This document shows positions 1 through 5,122 of a DNA stretch of 9,707 bases, in pieces; position 1 is the first letter of the stretch, and the number at the start of each line of letters is the position of its first letter. This stretch comes from an uncultured Clostridia bacterium (GTDB lineage: Bacteria > Bacillota > Clostridia > Christensenellales > UBA1242). The notes under the pieces were generated by a model, which made no database searches, was not told where the DNA came from, and saw only the letters and a list, made by a program, of their open reading frames with translations. The translations under genes and the position numbers were made by a program. The stretch covers positions 1 through 9,707 of the forward strand of contig CANRGF010000025.1 in the NCBI GenBank assembly GCA_947630075.1, read 5' to 3'.

Positions 1-726
1 AGCATTCTGCACTCCGTTTTGTGAGGCAATGATTGTCGAATTACTATTCAAATCTAAAATGATTTTGTTTGCCAAATCAAAATAAGATGCGTCTAAATTT
101 TCAAAAAAATCCTCAACCAAAATATATTTTGGCTCTCTAATTTTTGCGCGAAGCAAAGCAATAATTTTTTTAGCGGATAAACTTAATTTTTTAACTTTGG
201 TTTTTAAAAAGTTTTCAAGATTATTTTCAAGTTTATCTTTATTGTTATTTTTTATATAATCATCATTATAACTTTTGTTATAATCATTTGTTTTTAAATT
301 GCTGTTTGCTTTTTCATTGCTCGCAATTTTATTATTTTGAATTGCATTAAAATTTTCAAAAATTTTTAAAAAATAAGGTGAAATTGCAGTTTTTGCTCGC
401 AAAATTGCCTCTTTTTTATTGATTTTTCTAATTTTTAATGAATAAATTAAATTTTCTAAAATGCTTTTATTTTCAAACAAACATGGTTTTTGTGGGATAT
501 ATGTAAGAGATAAATCTTTATCTTTAATTTGCCCTAAATCTTGGTTTTCAAAATAAATCTTGCCTTGATAGTGTTTGTCAATTTTAGATAGTATGCGCAA
601 CAAAAAATTATTTCCACTCGTTTCATTTCCAATCAAAAGTGTGTTTTCATTAATCTCCAAACTAACATTATAAAGTGAATAAAATTCTTTGATATATTTT
701 ATGCTAACATTTTCAATCTTTATCAT
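1..726 (-). CDS. Degenerate ABC-type ATPase domain protein, C-terminus beyond window
   Basis: This frame is open for 242 codons from an ATG at 726 to the window edge, so the 3' end is missing. The order of motifs is that of an ABC transporter nucleotide-binding domain. The Q-loop region is well kept (YIPQ at 76-79, then LFENKSILENL at 83-93), as is a D-loop NLD at 210-212. The catalytic motifs are not. The Walker A position (33-40) reads GNETSGNN, so the P-loop Lys and the following Ser/Thr are both Asn. The signature (181-185) is LSLSA instead of LSGGQ. Walker B ends in E205-D206, the reverse of the usual DE. The H-loop position is Q236 rather than His. An Asn/Lys-rich low-complexity insert spans about 123-175. 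By family knowledge such a domain should bind or hydrolyse ATP poorly. It may be a non-catalytic partner subunit, a regulator, or a gene under decay, although the frame is intact. An in-frame TAA lies just upstream, and no other start codon lies between it and the ATG. Confidence 0.75.
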   Translation of the reverse strand, partial: MIKIENVSIKYIKEFYSLYNVSLEINENTLLIGNETSGNNFLLRILSKIDKHYQGKIYFENQDLGQIKDKDLSLTYIPQKPCLFENKSILENLIYSLKIRKINKKEAILRAKTAISPYFLKIFENFNAIQNNKIASNEKANSNLKTNDYNKSYNDDYIKNNNKDKLENNLENFLKTKVKKLSLSAKKIIALLRAKIREPKYILVEDFFENLDASYFDLANKIILDLNSNSTIIASQNGVQNA

Positions 727-732
727 ATCATC

Positions 733-761
733 ATATTAGCATAAACTAACAAAAAAATCAA
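733..761 (-). promoter_or_regulatory. Putative sigma-A promoter of the ABC-like gene, leaderless geometry
   Basis: On the minus strand TTGATT (761-756) is followed by a 17-nt spacer and TAATAT (738-733). Only six bases (GATGAT) separate the -10 box from the ATG at 726, and there is no Shine-Dalgarno sequence. Transcription would begin at or next to the start codon. Each box matches the consensus at four of six positions, so this is the weakest of three promoters with this geometry in the window. Confidence 0.4.
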
Positions 762-778
762 TTTGATGCCCAATAAAC

Positions 779-1882
779 TTAAAACTTCAAATATCCCGCA
801 CCCTCGCTATCTTTATCTCCCGTTATCTTCACGCAGTGGTCGAGCAAAAATTTTTTAATTTCATTATTTGTCTTGGTTGGATAGCGCGATTTTATTATTG
901 CACAAATGCCTGCAACTATAGGTGTGGCAACGCTCGTTCCTGACATAATCGTGTATGGTGGGATAGAGTTATTGCACGCAACAATATCCACGGCGGGAGC
1001 GAGCAAATCAGGTTTGTGCCCATAAATCGTTGGTCCACAACTTGAAAAGTCCGCCACTTTCATGCTTTTGCTATCGAGTGCTCCCACGGTGATAATATAT
1101 GGGTTATTTCCGGGGGATTTAATTGTGCTTTTGTTTGGTCCACTGTTGCCCGCTGCTGCCACAACAACAACCCCGCGTTTCCACAAACTTTCTGCACCTT
1201 TAGAAAGCGGGTCGCTGCCATTAATTACATCTGCGCCAAAACTCATGCACACCACAGAAATATTATATGCTTTATGATTTTCAAACACCCATTGCATGGC
1301 GTCCAAAATCATGTTGCTGTTGCTATTGCCTTTATCTCCCAACGCCTTAATCATAATGATATTTGCTCTTGTGGCAAATCCAAGATGAGTGTTTTCAATA
1401 GCTCCATTTCCACAACAAACACCTGCCACAAAAGTGCCATGCCCGTTGTCATCATATTGCGTTTGTGATTGATGATATAAGTCTATAAATTTAATCACTC
1501 TGTTGTGTGGAAAAATGAAATCTAGATGCGGAAAAATTCCTGTGTCTATAAAGCAAATGGTTTGCCCCTGACCAAAAAACTTATTTTCCGTCAATGCTGA
1601 AATGTTCATAAAGTTGCGCTCAGCATTTTCAATCTTCACTTCACTATTAGAAAATATGTAATTTACGCAGTTTTGATTTGATAAAATGTTGATGTCATCA
1701 AAATCGGCTGGCAAGCAAAAACAATCTGCAAAGCGATAAGGGGTGTAGTGATACTTATAAGTTTTCAAAAATTTTTTCATTTCATCAAAATTATTTGCGC
1801 TCACCACCACGTACTCTGTTTGCTTGTTTTCTAGGGTTGAAACCTTATTTAAAATTTCTGGGCTAATCTTATTTTTATTCAT
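779..1882 (-). CDS. AprX-like subtilisin family (S8) serine protease, probably intracellular
   Basis: This 367-residue protein is a complete S8 peptidase. The catalytic triad is visible as D113 (FIDTG), H148 (NGHGT) and S317 (SGTSVATP), with the oxyanion-hole Asn at 246 (AAGNSGP). The spacing and the segments TIKSPGN, ITVGALD and SCGPTIYGHKPDLLAP are very like Bacillus AprX, an intracellular subtilase. There is no N-terminal signal peptide. Residues about 23-85 have alternating strand and helix character resembling an inhibitor I9-type propeptide, so the enzyme may be made as a zymogen that matures in the cytoplasm; that part is inference. The gene lies 61 nt downstream of the 90-residue ORF on the same strand and probably shares its transcript. 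No Shine-Dalgarno sequence or clear promoter precedes the ATG. Substrates cannot be told from the sequence. Confidence 0.92.
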   Translation of the reverse strand: MNKNKISPEILNKVSTLENKQTEYVVVSANNFDEMKKFLKTYKYHYTPYRFADCFCLPADFDDINILSNQNCVNYIFSNSEVKIENAERNFMNISALTENKFFGQGQTICFIDTGIFPHLDFIFPHNRVIKFIDLYHQSQTQYDDNGHGTFVAGVCCGNGAIENTHLGFATRANIIMIKALGDKGNSNSNMILDAMQWVFENHKAYNISVVCMSFGADVINGSDPLSKGAESLWKRGVVVVAAAGNSGPNKSTIKSPGNNPYIITVGALDSKSMKVADFSSCGPTIYGHKPDLLAPAVDIVACNNSIPPYTIMSGTSVATPIVAGICAIIKSRYPTKTNNEIKKFLLDHCVKITGDKDSEGAGYLKF

Positions 1883-1943
1883 AAATTTTTTAAAACTAAA
1901 AATTTTATATGGTTTTTTGAAAAAAATCTTTATTTTTGCTGCT

Positions 1944-2216
1944 TTATTTTAACATTTTTATAATTTCTTCAAGCATTTCTTTTTGTTCGGCATTCAAAAA
2001 TGGTTCGATTGTGTTTTTCAAACTCATTAAACTTTTTTCATCAAGTTTGCCTTCGCTCTTTAGCCTAGCAGCCTCTTTCATAAGTTGACTTAAAAGTGAA
2101 TTTCTATCTAAATCTTTATACTTATCTAATATCTCTTGATATTCATTTAATTTATCTTTGTTCTCTTGCTCCACTTCATGATTTTTTTCAGCAAAACTTT
2201 TAAAATCTCTTGGCAT
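1944..2216 (-). CDS. Small charged helical protein of unknown function
   Basis: This 90-residue protein is rich in Lys, Glu and Leu, with no signal peptide and no membrane segment. It looks almost wholly helical: a charged N-terminal half (about 8-38), then LLSQLMKEAARLKSEGKL (41-58), then a C-terminal helix from about 75. The spacing of hydrophobic residues suggests a small helical bundle that binds a partner. The start is well supported by GAGGTG (2226-2221) four bases before the ATG. It lies upstream of the AprX-like protease on the same strand and diverges from the 159-residue protein at 2297. I do not recognise a named family. A role linked to the protease or to the divergent protein is only suggested by position. 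Confidence 0.75.
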   Translation of the reverse strand: MPRDFKSFAEKNHEVEQENKDKLNEYQEILDKYKDLDRNSLLSQLMKEAARLKSEGKLDEKSLMSLKNTIEPFLNAEQKEMLEEIIKMLK

Positions 2217-2220
2217 AAAA

Positions 2221-2226
2221 CACCTC
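2221..2226 (-). promoter_or_regulatory. Ribosome binding site of the 90-residue protein
   Basis: GAGGTG on the minus strand lies four bases before the ATG at 2216 and fixes that start. A second purine-rich match, GGAGG, lies about 30 bases further upstream on the same strand but has no sensible start codon after it in this frame. Confidence 0.7.
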
Positions 2227-2296
2227 GATAAATATATATGAAAAATTTTTATCCTCCGCCACTAACATGTTGAAGTTTTTATTCATATTTATAAAT

Positions 2297-2776
2297 ATGG
2301 AAAACTCTTCAAACAATATTTTTTATGATGCCAATGCCTACATTCAAAATTGGAATTATCCAAAGCCCAATCAAGGATGTAAGGGCGCAAAAAAAGTGGT
2401 GTTTCAGCAGCCTTATGAGTGCGTGCCAGATTTTTACATAAACAACAATTTTGAAAAGGGTAACTGCGATTGCGTTCCAAAGCCAAAACCCAAATATACG
2501 CCAAAGCCAGCATTCCCTTTCGACTTTAAAAATATCTTGCCCTTACTGACCGGTTTTTTAAAAAATGGTAATCAAAATGGCATTTCTAAAATTTTGTCTG
2601 CACTAACTGGTGATAAGGGTGATGGAATAAAGGATTTTGATTTTAGCAAAATTTTAAACCTGCTGGGTTTTTCTGGCTTTGAAAACTTATTTACCTCATT
2701 TTCTTCAAAAAAAAAGAAAGTCGATGATATAAAATCGACCGACTTTGAAATAAAAAATTACACACGCGTTGAATAA
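2297..2776 (+). CDS. Low-complexity protein with repeated K-x-I-L-x-x-L motifs, function unknown
   Basis: The longest frame opens at ATG 2267, but its first ten residues (hydrophobic, then MENSS) look like upstream read-through, so ATG 2297 is preferred. Neither start has a Shine-Dalgarno sequence. The 159-residue product has an Asn/Tyr/Pro-rich N-terminal part with four Cys residues (28, 42, 57, 59), a Lys-Pro linker (60-71), and a C-terminal half with three related segments: KNILPLLTGF (78-87), SKILSALTG (97-105) and SKILNLLGF (117-125). Two of these follow FDF. The tail is charged and Lys-rich. There is no signal peptide or clear membrane helix. The composition recalls structural or coat-type proteins, but I cannot assign a family. 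It diverges from the 90-residue gene and converges on the 212-residue gene. Confidence 0.7.
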   Translation: MENSSNNIFYDANAYIQNWNYPKPNQGCKGAKKVVFQQPYECVPDFYINNNFEKGNCDCVPKPKPKYTPKPAFPFDFKNILPLLTGFLKNGNQNGISKILSALTGDKGDGIKDFDFSKILNLLGFSGFENLFTSFSSKKKKVDDIKSTDFEIKNYTRVE

Positions 2777-2796
2777 AAAAACCGCGAAACGCGGTT
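2775..2796 (-). terminator. Intrinsic terminator of the 212-residue protein gene
   Basis: A perfect 7-bp stem (AACCGCG at 2780-2786, CGCGGTT at 2790-2796) with a three-base loop is followed on the minus strand by a run of T's (the A-run at 2775-2780). It overlaps the stop codon at 2795-2797. The plus strand lacks a U-run after the stem, so it should act mainly on the minus-strand gene. It may also help end the convergent 2297 gene. Confidence 0.8.
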
Positions 2797-3433
2797 AAAT
2801 TGAATCTATATCCACAAAGATTGTGCTCTCGGTTGCCAAATCAAGGTTGGATAGTGAGGCCTTGGTTTTAAACACAATTTTATTAATTGATGCGTCAGAT
2901 TCTTGTTTGCTTGAATAACTCTTTTTTTTGCACTCATTTAAAATTGGGTCATATCTAGCAATTGTTTTATCCCAATTTCTTGCGTCATACTTTAAAATAG
3001 TTTTTATCACAGATTTCAAGTCAAATGCAAACTTATCACTCACATTCTTAAACTGTCTTCTTTTTGCTCTAAATAAATTTGTGAAAAAGTCATCATTATA
3101 ATTTTTTCTGCTAAATAAAGTGTAAATTAATCTTTTTGTGGTCTGATCTAGTGTCCCCGATGCTTGCACTAATCCAGTTTCACTATTCAAAATATAATAT
3201 CTATCTTTGGTTAGCACAGCGTGAATTATATTGTCTATGCACATTTCAGCGGTGGCATTTTCAATCAAGATTGCATCTTCAGTGGCGTTAATAAAATCAA
3301 ACTTTCCATGTAATGTATTTCTATCTAAAAACGCTTGCACAAACACATTTTTTGCGCCCTCGCATGAAACACTCATTGCTCCCTGATAGTTTTTTTCAGC
3401 AAAATTTTCTTGCACATATTCGCTTGCAGTCAT
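2795..3433 (-). CDS. Unrecognised 212-residue cytoplasmic protein
   Basis: This is a soluble 212-residue protein with no signal peptide or membrane helix. The N-terminal half (about 25-105) looks strand-rich. The middle (about 105-165) is helical and basic, including the cluster FRAKRRQFK. The C-terminal third is Ser/Lys-rich and ends in an acidic stretch (VDIDSI). I cannot match it to a known family. The start is firm: GAGGAGG (3444-3438) lies four bases before the ATG, and a strong promoter lies just upstream. The gene forms a complete single-gene unit with its own terminator, divergent from the paired small genes at 3605-4283. The shared control region suggests co-regulation with them. Confidence 0.85.
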   Translation of the reverse strand: MTASEYVQENFAEKNYQGAMSVSCEGAKNVFVQAFLDRNTLHGKFDFINATEDAILIENATAEMCIDNIIHAVLTKDRYYILNSETGLVQASGTLDQTTKRLIYTLFSRKNYNDDFFTNLFRAKRRQFKNVSDKFAFDLKSVIKTILKYDARNWDKTIARYDPILNECKKKSYSSKQESDASINKIVFKTKASLSNLDLATESTIFVDIDSI

Positions 3434-3453
3434 TCTTCCTCCTCAACTTGCCT

Positions 3454-3482
3454 ATACTATCATATTTTTCAAAAATTGTCAA
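3454..3482 (-). promoter_or_regulatory. Sigma-A promoter of the 212-residue protein gene
   Basis: Minus strand: TTGACA (3482-3477), a 17-nt spacer, then TAGTAT (3459-3454). The expected start, about 3447, leaves a short leader that contains the strong GAGGAGG ribosome binding site. Confidence 0.75.
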
Positions 3483-3504
3483 TACTGAACCTTAAAAAAG
3501 CCAA

Positions 3505-3516
3505 ATTTTGCAAAAT
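3505..3516. repeat. Perfect 12-bp palindrome in the divergent control region
   Basis: ATTTTGCAAAAT reads the same on both strands. It sits between the two divergent promoters, 22 bp outside the minus-strand -35 box. It could be a repressor or activator site, but its AT-richness makes a chance occurrence possible. Confidence 0.4.
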
Positions 3517-3522
3517 CTTAGT

Positions 3523-3554
3523 CTATCAAAATTTTTTGTGAAAATTTTAGATAG
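3523..3554. repeat. Imperfect inverted repeat just upstream of the plus-strand promoter
   Basis: CTATC followed by AAAATTTT (3523-3535) pairs with AAAATTTT, a bulged A, and GATAG (3541-3554) around a five-base loop, giving 13 pairs. It ends three bases before the -35 box at 3558. That is a typical place for an activator or operator site. It is not followed by a T-run in either direction, so it is not a good terminator. Confidence 0.45.
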
Positions 3555-3557
3555 ATA

Positions 3558-3585
3558 TTGACAAATTTTTGCTTTTTGCTATAAT
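3558..3585 (+). promoter_or_regulatory. Consensus sigma-A promoter of the paralogous gene pair
   Basis: TTGACA (3558-3563), a 16-nt spacer and TATAAT (3580-3585) form a perfect-hexamer promoter. Its start near 3592 leaves a leader of about 13 bases before ATG 3605. It rules out the longer reading of this frame, which would begin at a TTG inside the promoter. Confidence 0.85.
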
Positions 3586-3604
3586 TAAGTCAAGGTCGAT
3601 TGAT

Positions 3605-3943
3605 ATGAATTTGAAAACGAATGAATTTTTAAAGTCAAATTTATTTATTGTTTTTAAACGAGAAACTTCCCACACCCTTGAGGTTGAAAACGCTGAGGAT
3701 AGTGCGGTTTATTCTTCCGCCAAAGAAGTGGTTAAACTAAGGCATTTATTGCCCAAAGAGCAGGTGCTAATATTTAATTGTCGCGGAGTAAAAATTAAGG
3801 TTGACTATCGCATCACATGGGTGGACATTAACAACATCTATTGGCTGATTGTCGATAGCAAATCTATGGCGGAAGCAAAAGCAAAGGTTGAGAGTTATAA
3901 GGAAAGAAACAATCTAATAAAACACAAAAAAGTTGACCAATAG
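3605..3943 (+). CDS. Small protein of unknown function, first of a tandem paralog pair
   Basis: This 112-residue soluble protein has mixed strand and helix character. It aligns without gaps to the next gene over the first 82 residues or so, with about 20 identities. The shared residues include L9-K10, A39-K40-E41, R46, K65-V66, D74-I75 and N77-I78-Y79. Both proteins end in a charged helix (about 87-105 here). ATG 3605 is chosen because the upstream TTG at 3569 lies inside the promoter; AAGG (3592-3595) can serve as a weak ribosome binding site. The gene is followed seven bases later by its paralog, and both end at a terminator near 4319. I recognise no named family. The central strand-rich part may be a small binding fold, but that is inference. 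Confidence 0.8.
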   Translation: MNLKTNEFLKSNLFIVFKRETSHTLEVENAEDSAVYSSAKEVVKLRHLLPKEQVLIFNCRGVKIKVDYRITWVDINNIYWLIVDSKSMAEAKAKVESYKERNNLIKHKKVDQ

Positions 3944-3950
3944 GTGAGAT

Positions 3951-4283
3951 ATGGAAAAGAAATTAGAAGATTATTTAAAAAATTGCATCACGATTTTTGT
4001 GAAGAAGAACACGCCAATTTCGATTGTGTTGCAAGCAAAAGATGGAGCAGGAGTGTCATCAGTTGCAAAAGAAACGGCGAATGTGAGATATTATTTTGAC
4101 CAAAGCAAAGATGTGGTTTTGAGCCTTAATTCAATAAGGTTTAAAGTTAAGCCAAAATATTCAGCTAAGGACATTGCAAATATTTATCACATCATTGAAA
4201 ATTTAAGCAGAAAAGAGGCTCAAGAAAAAATTGCTCAATATGAGCAAATTAAGCATTTAACATCTAGCATTAGTGGAATTTAA
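3951..4283 (+). CDS. Small protein of unknown function, second of a tandem paralog pair
   Basis: This 110-residue paralog of the preceding gene is colinear with it, sharing VAKE at 38-41 against SAKE and DI-x-NIY at 74-79. It is soluble, with a strand-rich core (about 13-67) and a C-terminal charged helix (about 72-103). AGGTGA (3942-3947) lies three bases before the ATG and overlaps the stop codon of the first gene, so the two are co-transcribed and probably translationally coupled. The pair look like the products of an old tandem duplication, since identity is only about a quarter. They may form a heterodimer. No family or function can be named from sequence alone. Confidence 0.85.
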   Translation: MEKKLEDYLKNCITIFVKKNTPISIVLQAKDGAGVSSVAKETANVRYYFDQSKDVVLSLNSIRFKVKPKYSAKDIANIYHIIENLSRKEAQEKIAQYEQIKHLTSSISGI

Positions 4284-4319
4284 AAGGCATCACGCCAAAA
4301 TGTGCGTAATGCCTTTTTT
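4282..4319 (+). terminator. Intrinsic terminator shared by convergent genes
   Basis: AAAAGGCAT (4282-4290) pairs with ATGCCTTTT (4309-4317). Inside it, after one mismatch, ACGC (4292-4295) pairs with GCGT (4304-4307) around an eight-base loop. Six T's (4314-4319) follow on the plus strand and four on the minus strand, so it can work both ways. It contains the stop codon and last codons of yhbY. Confidence 0.85.
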
Positions 4320-4583
4320 CTCGCTGTGCTTATAAAGAACAATTTTTTTGCCAATAGTGGTTACCACTTCTGCGCCCAACTTAACCGCCATTTCAGTTAG
4401 TTCAAATTCGGTTGGGGTTGGCACATTGTCTTGCATGGTGATTTTAACGAGTTCATGATTATAAAGTTCCTCTTCAATTTGCTTCAAAACTTTTTCGCTA
4501 AAACCTTCTTTGCCCACCCAGACAGTTGGCTTTATGGTTGAAGCAATGCTTCTTAATTTAATTCGCTCGGTTTTTGTTATCAT
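4290..4583 (-). CDS. yhbY: YhbY family RNA-binding protein (CRM domain)
   Basis: This 97-residue protein has the usual full length of a stand-alone CRM domain. YhbY-type proteins associate with pre-50S ribosomal subunits and bind RNA. The family's glycine loop is present as GKEG (24-27), followed by the helix SEKVLKQIEEEL. HELVKI (43-48) and GKKIVLYK (78-85) are also typical. The start is supported by AGGAGGAG (4593-4586), which lies inside the 3' end of the upstream GNAT gene; the two coding regions overlap by 26 bases, pointing to translational coupling. It is the last gene of the obg operon. Its final codons and TGA stop are part of the terminator stem shared with the convergent gene pair. 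Confidence 0.95.
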   Translation of the reverse strand: MITKTERIKLRSIASTIKPTVWVGKEGFSEKVLKQIEEELYNHELVKITMQDNVPTPTEFELTEMAVKLGAEVVTTIGKKIVLYKHSEKKGITHILA

Positions 4584-5079
4584 AACTCCTCCTTTTTAAT
4601 GGTTTTTGATAAAACAAAATAAGTGCGTCATCTTCAATTTCGCTGGAGATAAACTGAGTGTAACCAAAATGTAAATAAATTGCAAGATTTCGGCTTTCTT
4701 TTGCTTCAACCCCTATAGTTAAATAGGAAAATCCTTTCTTTTTTGCAAAAGTTTCCACTGTTTTAACGAGCTTTGAAATATGACCTTGCCCTTCATATTG
4801 CTTATCAATCCTTATGGTGGATAGATATGCCTTTTCATTGCCCGCACACAGCAAATCTTTGCATTCAAACTTAATATTTTCTTTGTTCAACACAATAGAG
4901 CATTGGCCAATAGGGTCATTTTCATTTAACACAACAAAAGTGATTATATCTCCATTTTTATTTGCCTCTATAAACGACTTTTTCCATTTAACATATCTTT
5001 TATTGTCAATGTGTGATTTGATGTCCTTATCCCAAATCGTGTTTAGGTCGTTCATTGTTGCTTTTCTATAAATAAACAT
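4558..5079 (-). CDS. GNAT family N-acetyltransferase
   Basis: This 173-residue protein has a single GNAT fold. It should transfer an acetyl group from acetyl-CoA to an amine. The acetyl-CoA pyrophosphate-binding motif is Q94-x-x-G97-x-G99 (QYEGQGH) at the start of helix 3, preceded by the strand AYLSTIRI (84-91). The C-terminal motif with N131, Y135 and FGY (138-140) is also typical. The acceptor cannot be told. It lies 43 nt after obg and overlaps yhbY, so it is part of a ribosome-assembly transcript, where acetylation of a ribosomal or assembly protein would make sense, but a small-molecule acceptor is equally possible. AAGGAG (5089-5084) supports the start. The basic tail (KRRS) is encoded partly by the yhbY ribosome binding site, so the tail may reflect that overlap rather than function. 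Confidence 0.9.
   Translation of the reverse strand: MFIYRKATMNDLNTIWDKDIKSHIDNKRYVKWKKSFIEANKNGDIITFVVLNENDPIGQCSIVLNKENIKFECKDLLCAGNEKAYLSTIRIDKQYEGQGHISKLVKTVETFAKKKGFSYLTIGVEAKESRNLAIYLHFGYTQFISSEIEDDALILFYQKPLKRRSYDNKNRAN
4586..4593 (-). promoter_or_regulatory. yhbY ribosome binding site inside the GNAT gene
   Basis: AGGAGGAG on the minus strand lies two bases before the yhbY ATG and within the last codons of the GNAT gene. Ribosomes finishing the GNAT gene at 4558 pass directly over it, which favours coupled translation. Confidence 0.75.
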
Positions 5080-5122
5080 CTTTCTCCTTGATTATCATTT
5101 GCTTAGTTAGGCAGATAATTGG

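Noticed and set aside
1062..1468. Plus-strand frames opposite the subtilase
   Set aside because: They are antisense to highly conserved protease motifs and have no ribosome binding sites.
2134..2296. A short minus-strand frame starting near 2285 that passes over the GGAGG at about 2255
   Set aside because: It runs only about 28 codons before a stop inside the 90-residue gene and has no ribosome binding site of its own. It looks like chance.
2267..2296. Extended N-terminus of the 159-residue protein from ATG 2267
   Set aside because: The extra ten residues are hydrophobic and unlike the rest, and there is no ribosome binding site before 2267. ATG 2297 is at least as likely and gives a more natural N-terminus.
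3569..3604. Extended N-terminus of the first paralog from TTG 3569
   Set aside because: These bases contain the -10 box of a consensus promoter, so they would not be in the mRNA. Its colinear paralog also starts at the equivalent of ATG 3605.
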